DNA of 64,000 bases from Gammaproteobacteria bacterium (GCA_030432755.1 JAUILZ010000006.1:1-64000); one strand, 5' to 3'. Shown: positions 18,212 to 27,931, counted from the first letter of the stretch. Translations and numbers: made by a program. The notes: generated by a model not told the origin, from the letters alone.

Positions 18212-18437
18212 ATGTATAAGGATGTGTCAAGGGCCTCATTCTCTGGGATCCTGCTCTTGTAAAGGTATGAGCCAGCATATGCAGTGTCTACAAATGCCGC
18301 TACCAGCAGAACAGAGTGTCATCATTTTGAATTAACAGCCCCCTGGCAGGTTGCACCGCAAATTAAGTTCGGGAAACGCGCATGCCCTCCAAATTGGGAA
18401 CCCTTCCTGTTTTAAAACCGGTGGTTACCGGGTGTTG

Positions 18438-19922
18438 TCAATAGGCGTTCTGGTTAAACATTGCCCGGGTAATGGTTTTTAGTATGATCTTTGCGTCCAG
18501 CCAGATAGACCAGCTGTTCAGGTAGACAATATCAAACTCCACGCGCTTTCGCATTTTCTCTATCGTGTCCGTTTCTCCGCGCCATCCGTTGACCTGGGCC
18601 CAGCCCGTGATACCCGGCTTGATTGCACAACGCAGCATGTAGTGATCCACGAGTTTTCGATATTGCTCATTGTGCGCCACGGCGTGGGGACGGGGCCCAA
18701 CCACAGACATTTTTCCCTGTAACACGTTGAAGAACTGTGGCAGTTCATCCAACGAAGAACGCCTCAGGAAAGATCCCACCCTCGTTACGCGTCGGTCGTT
18801 TTTCCTGGCCTGGGTTACGGTATTCCCATCTTCCAGCACCCGCATGGTACGAAACTTCCACACCAGGATTTCTTTTCCATCGATGCCATAGCGCCTCTGC
18901 TTGAATAACACCGGCCCCGGACTCTCCAGCTTGATTAATACCGCAATGAGAAGCATGATCGGAGCGAAAAAAACCAATGCCGCCAGCGACACCAGGATGT
19001 CCTCCGCCATCTTGATCGTCGAGGCGAATCCGGCAATTGGCGTCGCCCTGAGATTGACCACCGGCATGCCGGCGAATTCATCAACAGATTTATTCAGCAA
19101 GGAATGGAGGAAGATATCTGGTACGAAGACAGCTGCAATCGCGCTTTCTTCGAGCATTTCGCAGACGCGCCGAATATCGTTCTCCCTGTTCGTCGGCAGA
19201 GCTACCCAGACCTGGTCGATCTCATCGTAGTCCAGGATGCTGTTGGCGGATTCACTCATCTCCAAACTGCGATTGAACAGCAGCTGTTCCAGGTCGTCAA
19301 TATTTCCAATAACCGGGGTGTCCCCGACAAATCGTCCCTTGTTACCTTCTCCCGCGTCAACGTAGCCGACGACGTTGATTCCCGTCCATCCACTCTGTCG
19401 GAGGTTCTCACAGACCTGTTGCGCCAGCTCTCCGGTCCCAACGATCAGGACATTGCGCGTATTAAGGCCGGTTTGCCTCGCCCAGTTTGATGCCTTCCTG
19501 ACTACGAATCTGCTGCCTACCATGAGCAATGCAGTGATCAGGGTCCACCAGCCAAACCAGAGGCGCGAATACAATTCTCCGGTCTTGGTGAAGTAGAGGA
19601 GTACTGGAATTGTCGCCGCCACCAGGAACCAGGCCAGCAACAAAGAGCGTATTTCATCCCATATGCTTGCCCCACGCCATGGCTTGTACACGTCGAAGAG
19701 CGGAAATACCACAGAAACGCCGAACAGCAAGATTATCAGCGCGATCTTGTAGAAGTACGGCAGAGCGAACTGATCACTTCGAATGTAGTACGCGATCATC
19801 GCACCGACAACCACCAGCGTGAGGTCGAAGAATCTCATAGCAATTCCGACCAGTTCGGCATTGTCCTTGAGAAAACCCAGCCCATTGGACTGGGTCGGGC
19901 CTGAACGCCTGTTGTGCTGCAT
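18438..19922 (-). CDS. undecaprenyl-phosphate sugar-1-phosphate transferase (PssY/WcaJ-like)
   Basis: This 494-residue protein is expected to start the EPS repeat unit by moving a sugar-1-phosphate to undecaprenyl phosphate at the inner membrane. Four or five N-terminal membrane helices precede a Rossmann-like domain (RNVLIVGTGELAQQV). A last helix near residue 310 leads to the catalytic C-terminal domain, with LFKQRRYGIDGKEILVWKFRTM, RRSSLDELPQFFNVLQG and MSVVGPRPH. These are the signature blocks of the polyprenyl glycosylphosphotransferase family. It is transcribed away from the export cassette across a 718-bp divergent region. Confidence 0.92.
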   Translation of the reverse strand: MQHNRRSGPTQSNGLGFLKDNAELVGIAMRFFDLTLVVVGAMIAYYIRSDQFALPYFYKIALIILLFGVSVVFPLFDVYKPWRGASIWDEIRSLLLAWFLVAATIPVLLYFTKTGELYSRLWFGWWTLITALLMVGSRFVVRKASNWARQTGLNTRNVLIVGTGELAQQVCENLRQSGWTGINVVGYVDAGEGNKGRFVGDTPVIGNIDDLEQLLFNRSLEMSESANSILDYDEIDQVWVALPTNRENDIRRVCEMLEESAIAAVFVPDIFLHSLLNKSVDEFAGMPVVNLRATPIAGFASTIKMAEDILVSLAALVFFAPIMLLIAVLIKLESPGPVLFKQRRYGIDGKEILVWKFRTMRVLEDGNTVTQARKNDRRVTRVGSFLRRSSLDELPQFFNVLQGKMSVVGPRPHAVAHNEQYRKLVDHYMLRCAIKPGITGWAQVNGWRGETDTIEKMRKRVEFDIVYLNSWSIWLDAKIILKTITRAMFNQNAY

Positions 19923-20640
19923 ATTGCCGCCTGTTACCTGGTTCGGATACCTTTTGCCGGTGGAAACAGAGCTTTCCAGCGTAGGCTGAATTGCCGCAGG
20001 ATACCGATTGGACCAGCGCCCCGCGGCGGCTCTGACTGCTATTGGAAGCTAATGCGCGCGCCCTAAGCCTGAATCGCGATCAGGAGTACGACTGCGAAAC
20101 TACAAATTGAAAATATTACTGCCAGGTTGGCTAGATCATTCACCTCAACTACCTCCTTACACAATCCAGTTGCTATCAATTCCGGTGAGAGAGGCGCTTT
20201 AAGCGCATCACCCGGGCACCACCCCACTCTTCAAATCAATTGTCAGCCGAATTGGCGACTGTTTACCCTTCTGAATTTCTTATGTTCAAGGCCTTGTCTC
20301 TACATTTGATTCTAGGCCAATGAAATTGGCTTGCCAATAGGTCGTATGCGAATAAAGGGGTTTGATTTAGTTGAATATTTCACATTTTTTCCGCTTGTCG
20401 CCGAATGCATACCGCCCGTCATATTTGTCGATTTTAGTGGCGCCCGAGGCGATGCAGGAACGATTGATTCGGCCCCTCTTCGATGACGACACCCCCGATA
20501 CCGCCAAACACTCATCGTTCCCCTCGAAAATTTCGCTCTAGTTCGCGTACAATGGCGCGGATTGAGGGGTTTGAAATGGAATCCACACAACTTGGGTCAA
20601 GGGTTGTCACATTTCTGGACAGAATTCGGAGGGTAGTGTT
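19923..20640. other. divergent intergenic region between sugar transferase and export cassette
   Basis: About 720 bases separating two diverging EPS units, most likely holding both promoters. Apart from the small peptide frame at 20063-20143 I see no gene. TACAAT at 20548-20553 resembles a -10 element for the plus strand but has no good -35 partner. A sigma-54 type TGGCAC-N5-TTGC site was looked for and not found. Confidence 0.4.
20063..20143 (-). CDS. possible 26-residue single-span membrane peptide
   Basis: A short frame starts at a GTG and has AAGGAGGT seven bases upstream, one of the best Shine-Dalgarno sequences in the window. It encodes 26 residues that are nearly all one hydrophobic helix (LANLAVIFSICSFAVVLLIAI). 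It lies upstream of the sugar transferase on the same strand. Nothing is known to me about it. The strong ribosome site and clean membrane helix argue for a real small protein; the length and the non-ATG start argue for caution. Confidence 0.45.
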   Translation of the reverse strand: MNDLANLAVIFSICSFAVVLLIAIQA

Positions 20641-21219
20641 ATGAAAAAGTTTTTCAGGTTTCTCGCGTCGCGCCTCATGGCGCGCAACCTTCTAGGCGTG
20701 GTGCTCCTGATGGTCAGCATCGCTGTGCATGCCCAGGCGCAGTACCAGATTCAGCCTGGAGACTCCCTGCACGTTTCCGTGTGGAAGGAACCGGATCTTA
20801 GTAGCGAGGTTCTCGTTCACCCGGATGGCACCTTTGCCGTTCCACTGGCTGGAACAATCGCCGCCAGTGGACGTACCACGCCGGAAGTTGAGCAGAGTAT
20901 TGCGGAAGCCCTCGTACGCTTTATTCCTGACCCAATCGTCACGGTGAGCCTACGGGAATCTGTTGGCCGCAAGGTGTACGTCATCGGCCAGGTCAACGCA
21001 CCCGGTGCTTACACGGTCAATCAGCCAACGGACGTCATGCAGGCGCTGAGCCTGGCCGAGGGAATGACCGCATACGCCTCGGAAAACAAGATCAAGATCC
21101 TGCGCCGCAATGGCGAAACCCAGGTGGCGATAGGGTTTCGCTACGGGGACGTGGAGAAAGGTGAAGATCTCGAGCAAAACATCCTGCTCAAGGACGGCGA
21201 CGTCGTCGTGGTGCCCTGA
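20641..21219 (+). CDS. polysaccharide export protein (Poly_export + SLBB)
   Basis: This 192-residue exported protein has a signal peptide (NLLGVVLLMVSIAVHAQA). The polysaccharide-export domain (YQIQPGDSLHVSVWKEPDLS ... VHPDGTFAVPLAGTI) is followed by one SLBB domain (KVYVIGQVNAPGAYTVNQ). It lacks a lipobox cysteine, unlike Wza, and is short, matching the export protein of PEP-CTERM/exosortase-A EPS loci. GGAGGG precedes the ATG at a good distance. It heads a compact five-gene cassette in which stops and starts are at most about 30 bp apart. Confidence 0.9.
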   Translation: MKKFFRFLASRLMARNLLGVVLLMVSIAVHAQAQYQIQPGDSLHVSVWKEPDLSSEVLVHPDGTFAVPLAGTIAASGRTTPEVEQSIAEALVRFIPDPIVTVSLRESVGRKVYVIGQVNAPGAYTVNQPTDVMQALSLAEGMTAYASENKIKILRRNGETQVAIGFRYGDVEKGEDLEQNILLKDGDVVVVP

Positions 21220-21221
21220 CG

Positions 21222-22466
21222 ATGCGTTCCCGACACCCCATCGTCGATTGGCCTGTACCACGGCGATATCGGGCATTTGCGATCTCCATCGCGATCCTGC
21301 TGGGTTTGTCCCTTGAATCCGCCCAGGCTGCCCCTTGGTACCTCGACACGTATGTGGATGCCGGCATCGGTTACAACGACAACCCCGAATTCGCCGAATC
21401 CGAGGAAATCGATTCGGGTGACGCTCCGGATGCTCAGGCGTACGGCACCGTTGGCGGACGGATGGAGCTGGGTACGGAATCGGCCACATCCCGGAATGCA
21501 CTTGTGCTGGCGGCCATAGCGCGACGATACCAGGACGATGAAACGCTGGATTCCGAATACCTGCATGCAGGATTCATATCGGGCAGATCGGGACAATCCA
21601 CAGATTTTTCCCTGGAGCTTGGAGCGACCGAGGACAGCACTCTGGAATCCGAGTTGACCGACACCGGGCGATTTGACGAAAACGTCGCTCGTCGCGAACT
21701 GTATTTGCGTCCCTCATTCGAGCGGCGACTCTCAACCAGAACCACGGCAACACTCGGTTTCGGATATTCAAAGGTCGAATTTGACGACAATGACGATGAA
21801 CTGATCGATTACGACGAGTTCACCACGGACCTCGGCTTCAGCCACCAATTGACCGAACGCACCAGCGGAACTCTGGATATCGTCTGGCTCGAATACCAGC
21901 CAGAGGACGTTACCGCGTTGACGGATACGGCCGTAACCCGGGACCGCAGCCTCCAGTTGCTGCTCGGCGCAGAGCATCGACTGACTCAACGTTCGCGACT
22001 CAGTTGGTCGCTTGGTCCTGATTTTCGTGAAACCGAGTTTGCCGACGAGCGTGATCCGGATAGCACCGACAACTTTGTGTACAACGTGGCCTACGCCTTC
22101 GAGGATGGCCCCAACACGGCGGGGGTCGAGGTCTACAGCACGGAGGTCAGCTCTGCTGATGGCGGCCTCGAACTCGTTGAAGGGTTGCGTGTCAGATTTG
22201 CGAGAGCAGTCTCGCCGCTTACCTCGATCGGCCTGTCCGTGAACCTGGAAAGGAGCGATCCCGTGCGTGGTGAGCTTGGGGTGAGGGATTACCTAGAAGT
22301 CAATCCGTGGGTCGAATGGGACATGAGCCGCCATCTTTCCATGCGCTTCAATCTCTATTTGCGCGAGCAGGAGTTTTCCGAAACGCCGTTCTTTCCCGCG
22401 GAGTCCAGTGATCAGAACGTCGCGCTCCTGGAGCTTCGATATACCTGGGATCGCCGGCAATTCTAG
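21222..22466 (+). CDS. outer-membrane beta-barrel EPS protein (PEP-CTERM locus type)
   Basis: This 414-residue protein has a signal peptide ending SAQAAPW and alternating amphipathic strands through its length (for example TTATLGFGYSKVEF and LSMRFNLYLREQEF). It ends in Trp-Asp-Arg-Arg-Gln-Phe, and a terminal aromatic residue is typical of outer-membrane barrels. It starts two bases after the export gene stop. In PEP-CTERM-type EPS loci a barrel of about this size sits exactly here and is presumed to be the outer-membrane outlet. The family assignment is by position and architecture. Confidence 0.75.
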   Translation: MRSRHPIVDWPVPRRYRAFAISIAILLGLSLESAQAAPWYLDTYVDAGIGYNDNPEFAESEEIDSGDAPDAQAYGTVGGRMELGTESATSRNALVLAAIARRYQDDETLDSEYLHAGFISGRSGQSTDFSLELGATEDSTLESELTDTGRFDENVARRELYLRPSFERRLSTRTTATLGFGYSKVEFDDNDDELIDYDEFTTDLGFSHQLTERTSGTLDIVWLEYQPEDVTALTDTAVTRDRSLQLLLGAEHRLTQRSRLSWSLGPDFRETEFADERDPDSTDNFVYNVAYAFEDGPNTAGVEVYSTEVSSADGGLELVEGLRVRFARAVSPLTSIGLSVNLERSDPVRGELGVRDYLEVNPWVEWDMSRHLSMRFNLYLREQEFSETPFFPAESSDQNVALLELRYTWDRRQF

Positions 22467-22469
22467 ACG

Positions 22470-24287
22470 ATGAACGACGACGCGGGCCTCTCCATACAGG
22501 ATGTGGTTCACGCGCTGTGGCGGCGCAAGTGGATCCTGTTTCTGGTCTCCGTACTGGTCCTGGTGGCCGGGCTCATGTTTGTTTCCCGGATTCCGGTGGT
22601 CTATCGATCAAGCGCCCTCATCCTCGTGGAGCAGCAGGAGATTCCAACGCAATGGGTGAATTCCACGGTGGTCAGCTTTGCCGACGAGCGCATCCAGGCC
22701 ATCGGCCAACAGGTGCTGACTACCGACAACTTGTGGCGGATTGTCGAGCAACATGATTTGTTTCCTGAAGCGCGGGAATACCTCACGCGCGAGCAAATGA
22801 CCGGCCTCGTACGTCAAAACTTTCACGTGGAAAACGTGGAGGCCAATATCCGCGACCGCCAGTCCGGCATGCGCAGTATTGCCACGGTCGCGTTTCGTAT
22901 TGCCTACGAGGACCCGGACCCGATGGTCGCGCGCGATGTGGCGGCGGAACTCGCTGCGCTGTATGTTACGGAGAACCTCAAGTCCAGAACCCAGGCAGCC
23001 CGCGATACGCGCCTGTTTCTGGAGGCGGAGGCGAACCGCCTGGAAGAGGACCTGGCGAACATCGAGGCGGAGATATCTCGCTTCAAGGAAGAGAATTTCG
23101 GTTCGCTACCTGAGCACCAGCAGATCAACATCCAGGCATATCAGCGTACCGAGGAGCAGATTGCCGACGTGGCGCAGCTGTTGGCATCCCTGGAAGAACG
23201 CCGCATCATTCTGGAATCCAGCATCGACTCCGCGGAGCGTTTGCTGCGGGCCGGACAACCCTCCACCGCAACGGGTGGTCCCGTGGACCCGAGGGCGCAG
23301 AGGCTGTCTGAACTCAAATCTGAATATGTCAATCTCCAGACCCGTTACTCCGCCGACCATCCTGACCTGATTCGACTCAACAGGGAAATCGCCTTGCTGG
23401 AGAGCGAGCTGGGCATTCGCGTCGATCCCGGCGTCGCGGAGCAACTCGAGGAACTGCGCCAGTCACTGGCAGAAGCACGCAATCGCTATTCCGATGAGCA
23501 TCCCGAGGTGATTCGATTGCAGCAGGCAGTGGACCGGATATCTGCAGAGGCCGTGACGCAGGACGGGTCCGATGTGGACACCACATCCACCGAGGCGGCG
23601 GACGCCAGTGGGAGCCGGGAAACGCTACGCGCCGACCCCGCCTATATTCGCCTGAATACTGACCTGCGCTCGGTACTAACGGAGCAGGATTCTTTGCGCG
23701 AAAGACGGCGTGAACTACAGGCAAAACTCGTTCAACTGGATGACGAGATCAACAAGTCACCGGAAGTGGAACGGGCGTATCGTTCCCTGGTGCGCGATCA
23801 TGACAGCATCCAGGCCAAGTACAACGATATTCGAGAGAAACAGAACAGCGCGCGGGTCGCTGAGTCTCTCGAGCTGGAACAGAAGTCGGAACGATTCACC
23901 CTCATCGAGGAGCCCCAGGTGCCGGATCACCCGTACAGCCCCAACTATCGCAACTTACTGATCTTTGTCCTGGGCGGCGCCATGGCCAGCGGCGTGGCGG
24001 CTGTATTCGGACTGGAAACGCTCGACAGCCGCATACGTAACATCCGTGGGCTGGAATCGCTCACCGGCGTACCCGTGCTGGCAGCCGTCAACGTCATCGA
24101 GACCCCCTGGGACAGGCGCCGGAAAATCGTGAAGATACTGTTTCTCATTGCCCTGGCGCTCGCCATCATTGGTCTGCTGGCCTACCTGGTGACGCACCAT
24201 GATATCTCACGCGAGGACGTCAGGCCGGGCGTGCTCATGGAAAATCTGCGTACCTGGCTCGAATCACTACAGATCCCGGGGTACTGA
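22470..24287 (+). CDS. polysaccharide chain-length determinant (Wzz/GNVR)
   Basis: This 605-residue inner-membrane protein controls polymer length and links the polymerase to export. An N-terminal Wzz helix lies at about residues 18-38 (ILFLVSVLVLVAGLMFVS). A long periplasmic coiled-coil region follows (LFLEAEANRLEEDLANIEAE, then heptads to about residue 450), and the GNVR-type segment near PDHPYSPNYR precedes the next helix. A further membrane helix lies near residues 555-580. There is no kinase domain; the partner kinase is the next gene, whose GTG directly follows this stop. In many homologues the protein ends after the second helix, so the last one is a small oddity. Confidence 0.88.
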   Translation: MNDDAGLSIQDVVHALWRRKWILFLVSVLVLVAGLMFVSRIPVVYRSSALILVEQQEIPTQWVNSTVVSFADERIQAIGQQVLTTDNLWRIVEQHDLFPEAREYLTREQMTGLVRQNFHVENVEANIRDRQSGMRSIATVAFRIAYEDPDPMVARDVAAELAALYVTENLKSRTQAARDTRLFLEAEANRLEEDLANIEAEISRFKEENFGSLPEHQQINIQAYQRTEEQIADVAQLLASLEERRIILESSIDSAERLLRAGQPSTATGGPVDPRAQRLSELKSEYVNLQTRYSADHPDLIRLNREIALLESELGIRVDPGVAEQLEELRQSLAEARNRYSDEHPEVIRLQQAVDRISAEAVTQDGSDVDTTSTEAADASGSRETLRADPAYIRLNTDLRSVLTEQDSLRERRRELQAKLVQLDDEINKSPEVERAYRSLVRDHDSIQAKYNDIREKQNSARVAESLELEQKSERFTLIEEPQVPDHPYSPNYRNLLIFVLGGAMASGVAAVFGLETLDSRIRNIRGLESLTGVPVLAAVNVIETPWDRRRKIVKILFLIALALAIIGLLAYLVTHHDISREDVRPGVLMENLRTWLESLQIPGY

Positions 24288-25223
24288 GTGGTAGAAAAGA
24301 TCAAGCAGGCCCTGGAAAGGGCGCATCGGGAGCGGACCTCGCTGCTCGACAGGGACTCGGTCCCGCCATACTCTTCCGAAGGGCAGCTTCCGAGCAAAGA
24401 ATCCGCCGACGTTTCATCTTCCAGATCGCCGTTGGAATTCATTACACCGGAATCCGGTGCAGTGACTGCTGCCGATGTCGAGCCCGCGGCGGGGGCCCAC
24501 ACACCACATTTGGCTCCCGAGGCGGCAAACGCCCTGCTCGACAATGCCCCGCTTTACGAGATCAACACCCGTCGCCTGCCCTCACGCCGGGTGATCACCT
24601 ATGACGATAGCCACCCGGCCATCGAAAGCTATCGCCTGCTGCGCACCCAGCTCCTGCAACAACACGGCACTGACAAGGTCGCCAGCATCGGCATCACCAG
24701 CCCAAACGCCGACGAAGGCAAGACCCTGACCAGCGTCAACCTGGCCATCAGCCTGGCGCGGAGCTCCGGTCCCCGGGTGATCCTGATGGACGCGGACATC
24801 TCCAACCCGTCGACCCATACGCTATTCGGCATGCGGGTCGAAAAGGGCCTGATCGATTTCCTGGGTGACGACACGCCGCTCGAGGACCTGGTGCTTCGAC
24901 TCAATATTCCCAATCTCTGGTTCATCCCGGGCCGAATCGTGCGCGAGAGCCTGGTGGAGCGTACAGGGCTGTCGAAAATCGACCAGTTGATCGCCACCCT
25001 GACCGCGGACGAGCGCAATATCCTGATCGTTGACCTGCCCCCGGTCCTCGCCAAGGACGACACCCTGGCCCTGGCCACGCGGCTCGACGGCGTGGTCATG
25101 GTAGTGGAAGAAGGCGCCACCCGGTCGGCGGAGATCAGCCGCTCCGTGGACCTCCTCCGTCAGTGCAGCCTGCTGGGCACGGTGTTCAACAAGTTCAGCC
25201 GCAAGCAGGCGTCCTACTACTGA
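24288..25223 (+). CDS. EPS tyrosine autokinase (BY-kinase, CpsD/PEP-CTERM type)
   Basis: This 311-residue cytoplasmic BY-kinase is expected to phosphorylate itself and regulate the chain-length protein. A poorly conserved N-terminal linker of about 110 residues precedes the kinase domain. The Walker A equivalent is GITSPNADEGKTLTSVNLA, Walker A' is VILMDADISNPS and Walker B is NILIVDLPP. The C-terminal tyrosine cluster is only two residues (SYY at the end), fewer than in Wzc. The start codon is GTG immediately after the TGA of the preceding gene. Confidence 0.88.
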   Translation: MVEKIKQALERAHRERTSLLDRDSVPPYSSEGQLPSKESADVSSSRSPLEFITPESGAVTAADVEPAAGAHTPHLAPEAANALLDNAPLYEINTRRLPSRRVITYDDSHPAIESYRLLRTQLLQQHGTDKVASIGITSPNADEGKTLTSVNLAISLARSSGPRVILMDADISNPSTHTLFGMRVEKGLIDFLGDDTPLEDLVLRLNIPNLWFIPGRIVRESLVERTGLSKIDQLIATLTADERNILIVDLPPVLAKDDTLALATRLDGVVMVVEEGATRSAEISRSVDLLRQCSLLGTVFNKFSRKQASYY

Positions 25224-25251
25224 TGCCATGGAGGAAGAGGCGGAAGGACAC

Positions 25252-26082
25252 ATGTACCTGGACTTTTTTTCTCTCAAGCGCCCGCCGTTCGAGCTGTTGC
25301 CGGACGCGCGCTTCCTGTACCTCGGCAAGAACCACGACGCCGCGCTGACGAGCCTGCGCTATGGTATCGAGACCGGCGCGGGGTTTATCGTCATTTCCGG
25401 GGAAATCGGCACCGGCAAGACCACGCTGATCCGTACCATTCTCGGCGGCCTGCCGCAGCAGTACGTTGTCGGCCTGATCACCAATACCCATCCTGATTTC
25501 GGTTCGCTGCTGGAGTGGATCCTGCTGTCGTTCGGGCTGGACTACAAGGGCCTGTCCGAGATGGAGCGCTACGAGCGCCTGACCAATTTCCTGATCGAAC
25601 ACTACGCCAAGGGGCGGCGGGTTATCCTCATCGTCGACGAGGCGCAGAATCTTGACATGGCCTCGCTGGAAAAACTGCGCGTGATTTCCAATCTCAATGC
25701 CGATCACCATCGCATCGTCCAGGTGATTCTATCCGGCCAGCCTGAACTGCTCGACATGCTAAAGCAACCCTCGCTGCGCCAGTTCGCCCAGCGCGTCGCC
25801 GTGGGTTTCCAGATCAAGCCGTTGACTCTCGAGGACACGGGGAACTACATCCATCACCGGATGAAGATCGCGGGCTCCGAGGAGGACATTTTTACGTCCA
25901 AGGCGATTGCCATGATCCACAAGCAGACCGGCGGCGTTCCGCGGCTGATCAACATGATCTGCCATAACGCGCTGGTGCTCGCCTACGCCGATGGCAAGGA
26001 AAAGATCGACGACAAGGTCATGCAGTCCGTGGTCCAGGTCACCCGGGATATCGCGGTGCTGCCTTTCGACACGGTGAACTAG
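25252..26082 (+). CDS. ExeA/GspA-like AAA ATPase of EPS locus
   Basis: This AAA+ ATPase of about 276 residues has the typical start MYLDFFSLKRPPFELLPD. Walker A is ISGEIGTGKTTLI, Walker B is VILIVDEAQNL, and the sensor region reads VILSGQPELLDML. The frame is open from an ATG at 25228, but the start at 25252 has GGAAGGA just upstream and matches family starts, so it is preferred. In PEP-CTERM-type loci an ATPase of this kind closes the export cassette; it is called a secretion ATPase there, though its job is not settled. Confidence 0.88.
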   Translation: MYLDFFSLKRPPFELLPDARFLYLGKNHDAALTSLRYGIETGAGFIVISGEIGTGKTTLIRTILGGLPQQYVVGLITNTHPDFGSLLEWILLSFGLDYKGLSEMERYERLTNFLIEHYAKGRRVILIVDEAQNLDMASLEKLRVISNLNADHHRIVQVILSGQPELLDMLKQPSLRQFAQRVAVGFQIKPLTLEDTGNYIHHRMKIAGSEEDIFTSKAIAMIHKQTGGVPRLINMICHNALVLAYADGKEKIDDKVMQSVVQVTRDIAVLPFDTVN

Positions 26083-26173
26083 GAAGACTTCACGCGCGGG
26101 TTCCTCCGGGTGACTTGAAGGCGCGACGCCCCGTCCCCATCTGCGTCGCTGTCCACGAGTCAATGGAGGAATT

Positions 26174-27529
26174 ATGCGCCTCAACACTCTTCCCGGCCTC
26201 CTGGCCATCGCCGTAACGCTGTTTCTGCTCGCACAACCCGCGCACGCGCTCCTGCCGGCAGCGGTGGATGGCGAGCCCCTGCCCAGCCTGGCGCCGATGC
26301 TGGACCGGGTCCTTCCCGCGGTGGTGAACATCTCCACCACCTCCCGCATCCGGGTCGCTGACCACCCCCTCATGCAGGACCCGTTCTTCCGCCGGTTCTT
26401 CGGGCCCCAGGAGCGGGAGAGCAGCAGCCTCGGTTCCGGGGTGATCGTCGACGCCGAAAACGGCTACATCCTCACCAATCACCACGTGATCGACCAGGCC
26501 CACGAGATCACCGTGACGCTGAACGACGGCCGCGCCCTGGAAGCGGAGCTCGTCGGCTCGGACGCCGACAGCGACGTGGCGGTGATCCGGGTGACCGCCG
26601 ACAACCTGCAGTCCATCGCGGTGGGCCGGTCCAACGACCTGCGCGTGGGCGACTTCGTCGTCGCCATCGGCAGCCCATTCGGCCTGAGCCAGACCGTGAC
26701 CTCCGGCATCGTCAGTGCGCTCGGCCGCACCGGTCTCGGCATCGAGGGCTACGAGGACTTCATCCAGACGGACGCCTCCATCAACCCGGGCAATTCCGGC
26801 GGCGCGCTGGTGAACCTGCGCGGCGAACTGGTGGGCATCAACACGGCCATCCTCTCCCAGGGCGGCGGCAGCGTGGGCATCGGTCTGTCCATTCCGGTGG
26901 ACATGGCCGGGGCATTGATGACGCAGTTGCTAGAACACGGCGACGTGCAGCGCGGCATCCTCGGCGTGTCGATGCAGGACCTGACGCCGCAACTCGCCGA
27001 GGCATTCAACATACCCGGTGAGCGCGGCGCGGTGGTTTCCCAGGTGGTGCCGGGCTCCGCGGCGGAGGCCATCGGCATGCAGTCCGGCGACGTCATCGTG
27101 CGCTTCAACGACACCCCGGTCCACGACAGCGCGGACCTCCGCAACGCGGTGGGCCTGCTGCGCGCCGGCGACCACGGCACGGTGACGTTCTACCGGGACG
27201 GGGAGCTCATCGAGGAAGCGGTCGTCATCAGCGATCCCTACCGGGTCGCCCGGGAACAGGGCCGCGCCCCGGACGACAGCCGCTTCGCCGGCGCCACCTT
27301 CGAGACCGTCACCTCGGAAGACGGGGAGCGCGCGATCCGTGTCACCGCCGTGCAGCCGGGCAGCCCGGCCGCGCGCACCGGCATCGTGCCGGGCGACATC
27401 ATCACCGCGGTGAACAAGCGCCGGGTGGAGTCGGTGGAAGAGCTGGCCGACATCGTCGGCCGGTCGGAGGGCGTTCTGCTGGTCAGGCTCTGGCGCCAGG
27501 GGCGTTCGATTTTCCTCGTGGTGCAGTAG
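26174..27529 (+). CDS. degQ: periplasmic serine protease DegQ/DegP (HtrA family)
   Basis: This 451-residue periplasmic quality-control protease has a signal peptide ending AQPAHA. The trypsin-like triad is His104 (TNHHVID), Asp134 (DSDVAVI) and Ser208 (NPGNSGGAL), and two PDZ domains lie in the C-terminal half (GILGVSMQDL and the region around GSPAARTGIVPGD). Length and the short loop between strands 1 and 2 fit DegQ better than DegP. GGAGG sits just before the ATG. It follows the EPS cassette by 91 bp and is more likely a flanking housekeeping gene than part of EPS export. Confidence 0.9.
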   Translation: MRLNTLPGLLAIAVTLFLLAQPAHALLPAAVDGEPLPSLAPMLDRVLPAVVNISTTSRIRVADHPLMQDPFFRRFFGPQERESSSLGSGVIVDAENGYILTNHHVIDQAHEITVTLNDGRALEAELVGSDADSDVAVIRVTADNLQSIAVGRSNDLRVGDFVVAIGSPFGLSQTVTSGIVSALGRTGLGIEGYEDFIQTDASINPGNSGGALVNLRGELVGINTAILSQGGGSVGIGLSIPVDMAGALMTQLLEHGDVQRGILGVSMQDLTPQLAEAFNIPGERGAVVSQVVPGSAAEAIGMQSGDVIVRFNDTPVHDSADLRNAVGLLRAGDHGTVTFYRDGELIEEAVVISDPYRVAREQGRAPDDSRFAGATFETVTSEDGERAIRVTAVQPGSPAARTGIVPGDIITAVNKRRVESVEELADIVGRSEGVLLVRLWRQGRSIFLVVQ

Positions 27530-27562
27530 CACGCCACGCAAGCCCTGGGCACGGAACCCCGG

Positions 27563-27931
27563 TCAGGGTTTGCCGGCGCGGTAGTTTTCAGGGCGGAAGC
27601 GGGGCGTGCAGATCGCGAGAAACACGAGGTCGCCATCCCCGGTGCTGGTGATACGTTGCGGGCAACCGCCAGGAATGCGCACGACATCTCCATGGCTCAC
27701 GATTTCGGGCGTCCGGTCCCCGATCTCGACTCTGCCCGACCCCGAGAGGACGACGTAGCGCTCGTCGGTATCCACCAGGTAATGCCATTGCGTCGTCCTG
27801 CCTGCCTCCACCCGCGCCCGGGCGATGGAAACCGCCGGATCGTCGCCATCGTTGGACAATTCCAGGATATGACATCCCTCCACGAAGAAATACTCTCTGG
27901 ATTCGTCGGCGGTCAAAACTGACTCTTGCAT
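27563..27931 (-). CDS. cupin-domain protein
   Basis: This 122-residue single-domain cupin has first motif GRTTQWHYLVDTDERYVVLSG and second motif GDVVRIPGGCPQRI. Compared with the metal-binding consensus, the first motif keeps a His and a Glu, and the second has Gln where His is usual, so metal binding may be incomplete. It is a lone minus-strand gene between degQ and rpe. No specific substrate can be proposed. Confidence 0.75.
   Translation of the reverse strand: MQESVLTADESREYFFVEGCHILELSNDGDDPAVSIARARVEAGRTTQWHYLVDTDERYVVLSGSGRVEIGDRTPEIVSHGDVVRIPGGCPQRITSTGDGDLVFLAICTPRFRPENYRAGKP

Noticed and set aside
18330..18350. CTGGCAGGTTGCACC as a sigma-54 promoter
   Set aside because: The spacing between the GG and GC elements is too short for the consensus.
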